A stretch of DNA of 24,381 nt from a virus. Each line of letters begins with the position of its first letter. Positions within the stretch are counted from its first letter, which is position 1. Below the pieces are notes generated by a model. The model was not told the origin of the DNA. It ran no database searches and was given only the letters and a program-made list of their open reading frames with translations. Both the position numbers and the translations under genes were made by a program. Positions 24,201 through 24,381 of this stretch are shown here, one piece after another. The stretch covers positions 1-24,381 of IMG/VR virus record IMGVR_UViG_3300024255_000159; one strand, written 5' to 3'.

Positions 24201-24381
24201 GTCTTACAATCGTGCGTCGAAGGTCATAACCAATCAGCGAACAACCTCTGGGAACGATAGTGCCACCAGTCGTGGAGTTAAACTTGTAGAGAACGTTGTC
24301 TGGATTGGAAAGATCAAGAATCGAATCATCCTGCCATTCTTCCAGTGCTCTGTTGTAATCAAATACAGGCACAGTACCAGT
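15262..24381 (-). CDS. Giant virion structural / tail fibre protein, 5' end outside the window
   Basis: At least 3039 residues; the frame stays open to the right edge. The GTG at 24372 is an internal valine rather than a convincing start, because relatives carry sequence before this point. Numbering from that GTG, residues about 32-80 (I-V-P-R-G-C-S-L-I-G-Y-D-L-R-R-T) and about 394-430 (M-S-I-T-N-S-N-S-N-F-G) resemble the pectate-lyase-type beta-helix segments of large cyanophage structural proteins. The middle is a series of beta repeats. A roughly 95-residue unit recurs at about 1842-1935 and 2567-2661. Residues about 2064-2350 are short repetitive strands (G-D-S-R-F-T-G-N-V-Q-I type) typical of fibre shafts. 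The C-terminus (about 2897-3036) is the R-R-W-D-Y-S-D-S-F / V-K-L-P-E-N-A-Q-L-G-D module of cyanophage fibres, ending V-G-W-Y-L-I-E-V. It is probably a baseplate-attached fibre. Confidence 0.82.
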   Translation of the reverse strand, partial: TGTVPVFDYNRALEEWQDDSILDLSNPDNVLYKFNSTTGGTIVPRGCSLIGYDLRRTIVRPLFVPDPVDGAYGRTSIFNLTGGCYLWQFTIKDGDLSENSPLYDQADRVGKVYNNPSDFSSLAIPEYSHHKITIMTYADNAELDRYYEKVGRAFAQFQPTIDDGDLEALVQENRIVGPLSDTRTIESIEIVDIAPGSSARITVSTKIDHGYFRGQYIAVINSGLSENVNGTFKVDTVDQDNPKVFSYTIPINAAGLGLVSGTTYTAANGLGTNGVIQAEIDSVESASPYVFNCSIRSTWGQCGMWADGSKATGFKSMVVAQYTGVSLQKDDRAFIRYDRFTNTWNQAALTDAFATIPYHTKGDAYWKDDWRNFHIRATDDSFIQCVSVFAVGFHDHFLMESGGDMSITNSNSNFGNTSLHAIGFKGFSFNQDKGGYIDAIIPPKVVNTSATAIVKQQYYTIDIEASNDQGNNTSLYLAGDTNQDPANRPAATIGGYRIGAKTGDRLYVKLPSGGVGGKQTYSAELSPSGFQTFTTSLSTLTPAGLNINLDVDGDGNDDFNYAQDAANQIERNRVWLQQETYGHITAKYPALLTNPNITIGKCERDIGYFVDATVKDLRLGGNINTILAAEGYLVGGQLDFIDNELTETLEAYDYLKRLMIGAMRNFNFLIKNCTTTDGSATVVVGDTSGLVPGMRVIEYDQDDYTNGLLDDGAVSLPDNINVNTAIIGEIVNSTTITLVDQATGVAYNAVGTTNTAWLYFENLSQYAQTFQYANNDITQDTNYPECANIATAIEGYFDNVNLVLSGNGSQAVRVEAPIESRSLTGRATLFSINTGGLQSDPHGLQTGTPVRLVPRALTVDTDKRLVRLPRGFETNRPYYVIAPGRDTYPYSFNNTSEFDTTAGTGLLLAATKENAAAGIYIYSPETEAIDPGVEIVLQQYVLDESYDLHRYVTNVSGIYLETDIPHIFDVPLPNVPAQTIFFRTSSDANSLLPDIAGGGPVETDVYYYPRYVTKTKFSVHTSQADAQAGVNAVIFTANSGSDFLVYGDKKTSPMKFDASNFNRWYLNVIDESSGGQNQNGILTRFHDPDFVDGTGNLFTPDTWYERYSDDRNELDRIYRLRYVVPQYLDNVREPLNGYVIKTRTDDRRRLRPQKLTLEPYSSGAPAVAQFFNPSQPTEQLGASLADLDTAGIDIGSPEDLYDPYENPLQIEFQSKIATTIQSARTVTNDLGESRLELTVFDHTITNQSLKNEIFTIIEISPPQGAGIEEDLFNSDDDNYVTWSGYCTGSAYVHAYFPAAIEATAFVILKNVTGKLDFNTAGAGYVGNTVTTFTQSNGTFWELLGEPDSWNNITPYRGASRSSRDNFLYRIEGANLYTVVPGDRVTTPGGDTYTVSNISDVPEIEDSFYIFDVEQIQEVIPAQQDGIYYLTAVRGNISPYPTGAGVGDNFRNYKFSQPISNLYPLDYKNDPLWFQVQDNGTRDTSIVDPPASSAAADNYVHGLVTLNDYKYSETKESVSDLLATDPLLSYQFTNTTSNVDGNIVDNRLRAQEGNASIGSENRKIPINGDSVYPLDGRYYVELRRPSIARSGNHTFEYLGFGPGNYSTGFPLRQEVVLTDKQDFYAQAKREDGGIVFYTGLNSNGDLYIGNRKINAITGEETFLEQAVLGDSGDDSDTIGALVTTFDTAVTFNDKVTVEGDLFLNNPVTINVDPFEGDSLRILSLVGAGDDPTLDRSSFRDNKDGDIVLTKNEVKAGVFKLNPRGNVGAQGQVYSIRTHYTGGTPSNVTPNNTGLVANGGSAWYTLQNITYGSSIVPNAGDIIYKGEEVGYSGSLGWIYSNFYTEIADAQIFTITTDNSTAVTIQWSVGISNQDLKVKVGEKLRISSFSNNFFDGTWNVIGAVDAENTCQIRLFNEIAANVYNWVDEGPGAKIEISESIWKETGVLGAEALRTYTNIPGDYKLGVNTVGRTNQEASLTANVSSDSDPRANLDVVGNAFISGKNLVTYDALGAVSANNYLGEPSNNKVYFPLTNAFLVGGDSSDGDDFATLRVSTTDLAVVDQSATYRVGGRVGVNTSIGLDPSTELDKNFVVIGDSRFTGNVQIQDDLSVDGGDLNSTAESFQFLTNNVDFFVGLNQAESIILGNSTTSSQSISLGDSVSSSSTQTVRIGSNAGSTNLKIHERSQNAVVDIATVEDDVTSNCDVRLGGAAPNLASTTYIGTYQTKLAGTLEVAAFAGTSSARIFTPAATLNIGDGQSTTAVKLGVNASQVTIASLGGKTTIRNSLDVLATATVFGNLKLDGGLSAGIVELERARFATSPSDHIVGSLENPNVTFLKFSQTGKVIDTAGVGLWGGPAFLLGGGQIAAIDNINPTQSATWVANTTYSFIEATGGTGQGGLFTIQVLSDGTAVVELVSPGSGYSNNDLLTIPAAVLGNPAGDDLTFQVSGVNAAGNLYNLPITQPSVSDFQIGDLLLIDRADPLSPDSIDGTGATLPKDQSQTEIVQVVGLTNITNPNDPSGFRISVSRADSGTTARTDHPDGCVINKLDKQTNASFITGFDFDYNGELDPVSSVLITDAQVQKIVSDGTDIVTIHWQSETNSTLNIDYGEFIRISGTNISELNGDWPVQSSIVANDSTVEVRLSNTLAAAEYLWSDQSDDAEVRLQSASGLLADTANVRIGISEFGGVLTTSDYLLLSNSEIVKVVELVSTDIQSFIVTDGGTPESVNFKIESTTGNTFGSGDLNFGQGFNKLVVDGPTGNTAIAGTLTTENTLTINGSTIEGQQFFTITNGGPSYLSDGTTVAVPFRKTFEIDTATGDLTLNGGNFNIYGVDGTTPRLTFDNSSGDFTTYGSFSALGTGTSTFGGSLAIAGDVTINGGDLTINSGGNQSFAIRADKAITLGGITNYFSPTGGRRWDYSDSFEVVAEANVNYFLNVSQNTVVKLPENAQLGDMIRIIDIGGILTYNLSLVVRAPSDVRVQNSADNTGSIMLSGNSASLSGYNGGELIVQTPYAGFALVYAGSSDADGNTAVSTSKVGWYLIEV
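16390..16675 (-). repeat. Protein-level internal repeat of the giant fibre, C-terminal copy
   Basis: It codes a unit of about 95 residues: D-A-Q-V-Q-K-I-V, V-T-I-H-W, G-E-F-I-R-I-S-G, L-N-G-D-W-P-V, V-R-L-S-N-T-L-A-A-A-E-Y-L-W and A-E-V-R-L. It aligns along its length with the copy at 18570-18850. The DNA has diverged, so this is an old duplication. Confidence 0.7.
18570..18850 (-). repeat. Protein-level internal repeat of the giant fibre, middle copy
   Basis: It codes D-A-Q-I-F-T-I, V-T-I-Q-W, G-E-K-L-R-I-S-S-F, F-D-G-T-W-N-V, I-R-L-F-N-E-I-A-A-N-V-Y-N-W and A-K-I-E-I, in the same order as the unit at 16390-16675. A looser relative may be near residues 181-250 of the same protein (I-T-V-S-T, G-Q-Y-I-A-V, V-N-G-T-F-K-V). 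Confidence 0.7.

Noticed and set aside
24364-24372. GTG at 24372 as the start of the giant gene
   Set aside because: The same frame continues without a stop to 24381 (Thr-Gly-Thr-Val-Pro), there is no room for a visible ribosome binding site, and relatives carry sequence before the conserved beta-helix start. I treat the gene as cut by the window edge.
1-24381. tRNA genes, CRISPR arrays and rho-independent terminators
   Set aside because: Gaps between genes are too short for tRNA genes, no regularly spaced short repeats were found, and no GC-rich hairpin followed by a T run was seen in the minus-strand direction.

Overview
The window is a block of tail and adhesion genes from a large double-stranded DNA phage. 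Every supported gene lies on the minus strand, packed head to tail with 1-17 base overlaps or gaps of a few bases. The only gap above 12 bases is 60 bases long. The best fit is a marine T4-like myovirus of the cyanophage type. The reasons are a giant virion protein with a 'VPRGCSLIGYDLR' beta-helix start, several tail-collar proteins, a tail-assembly-chaperone domain, and two 2-oxoglutarate/Fe(II) oxygenases beside the fibre genes. This assignment is from family knowledge; no host-diagnostic gene (photosystem gene, terminase, capsid) is present. DNA is AT-rich except in glycine-coding tracts.

In transcription order (right to left): (1) the C-terminal 3039 residues of a giant fibre/structural protein (24381-15262, its 5' end beyond the window); (2) two small tail-collar proteins (15257-13809 and 13807-12908); (3) five tandem paralogous adhesin-like genes (12895-4987); (4) a 1033-residue chimera of beta-sandwich repeats and a collar domain (4926-1825); (5) an oxygenase (1820-1158), a 314-residue protein with an embedded tail-assembly-chaperone domain (1158-214), and the start of a second oxygenase (230 to the left edge).

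The most unusual part is the five-gene array. Each protein ends in the same architecture: two Ig-like domains, a third beta domain, and an acidic C-terminal segment with a 'DIDIPVEVKADYPIQVEI'-type block. Each begins with a different head. Three heads are glycine-rich and resemble poly-glycine adhesins. One carries DUF5648-like 'VYRYWNP..HFY' repeats plus two 'GC.D..A.N.NP' modules. One has a short DUF4214-like segment plus one such module. Exact DNA repeats of 82, 92, 63 and 37 bases link the shared parts. In most members the last codons of one gene also form the ribosome binding site of the next. This looks like a tandem head-swapping adhesin cassette, with shared C-terminal docking parts and variable N-terminal tips. 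That polarity is opposite to the usual phage fibre, where the N-terminus attaches and the C-terminus recognises.

Together the genes probably build and mature the host-recognition apparatus. The giant protein and collar proteins would be fibre or baseplate parts, the five paralogs alternative or co-displayed tips, and the chaperone-domain protein and oxygenases would assist assembly or modification. The last two roles are inference.
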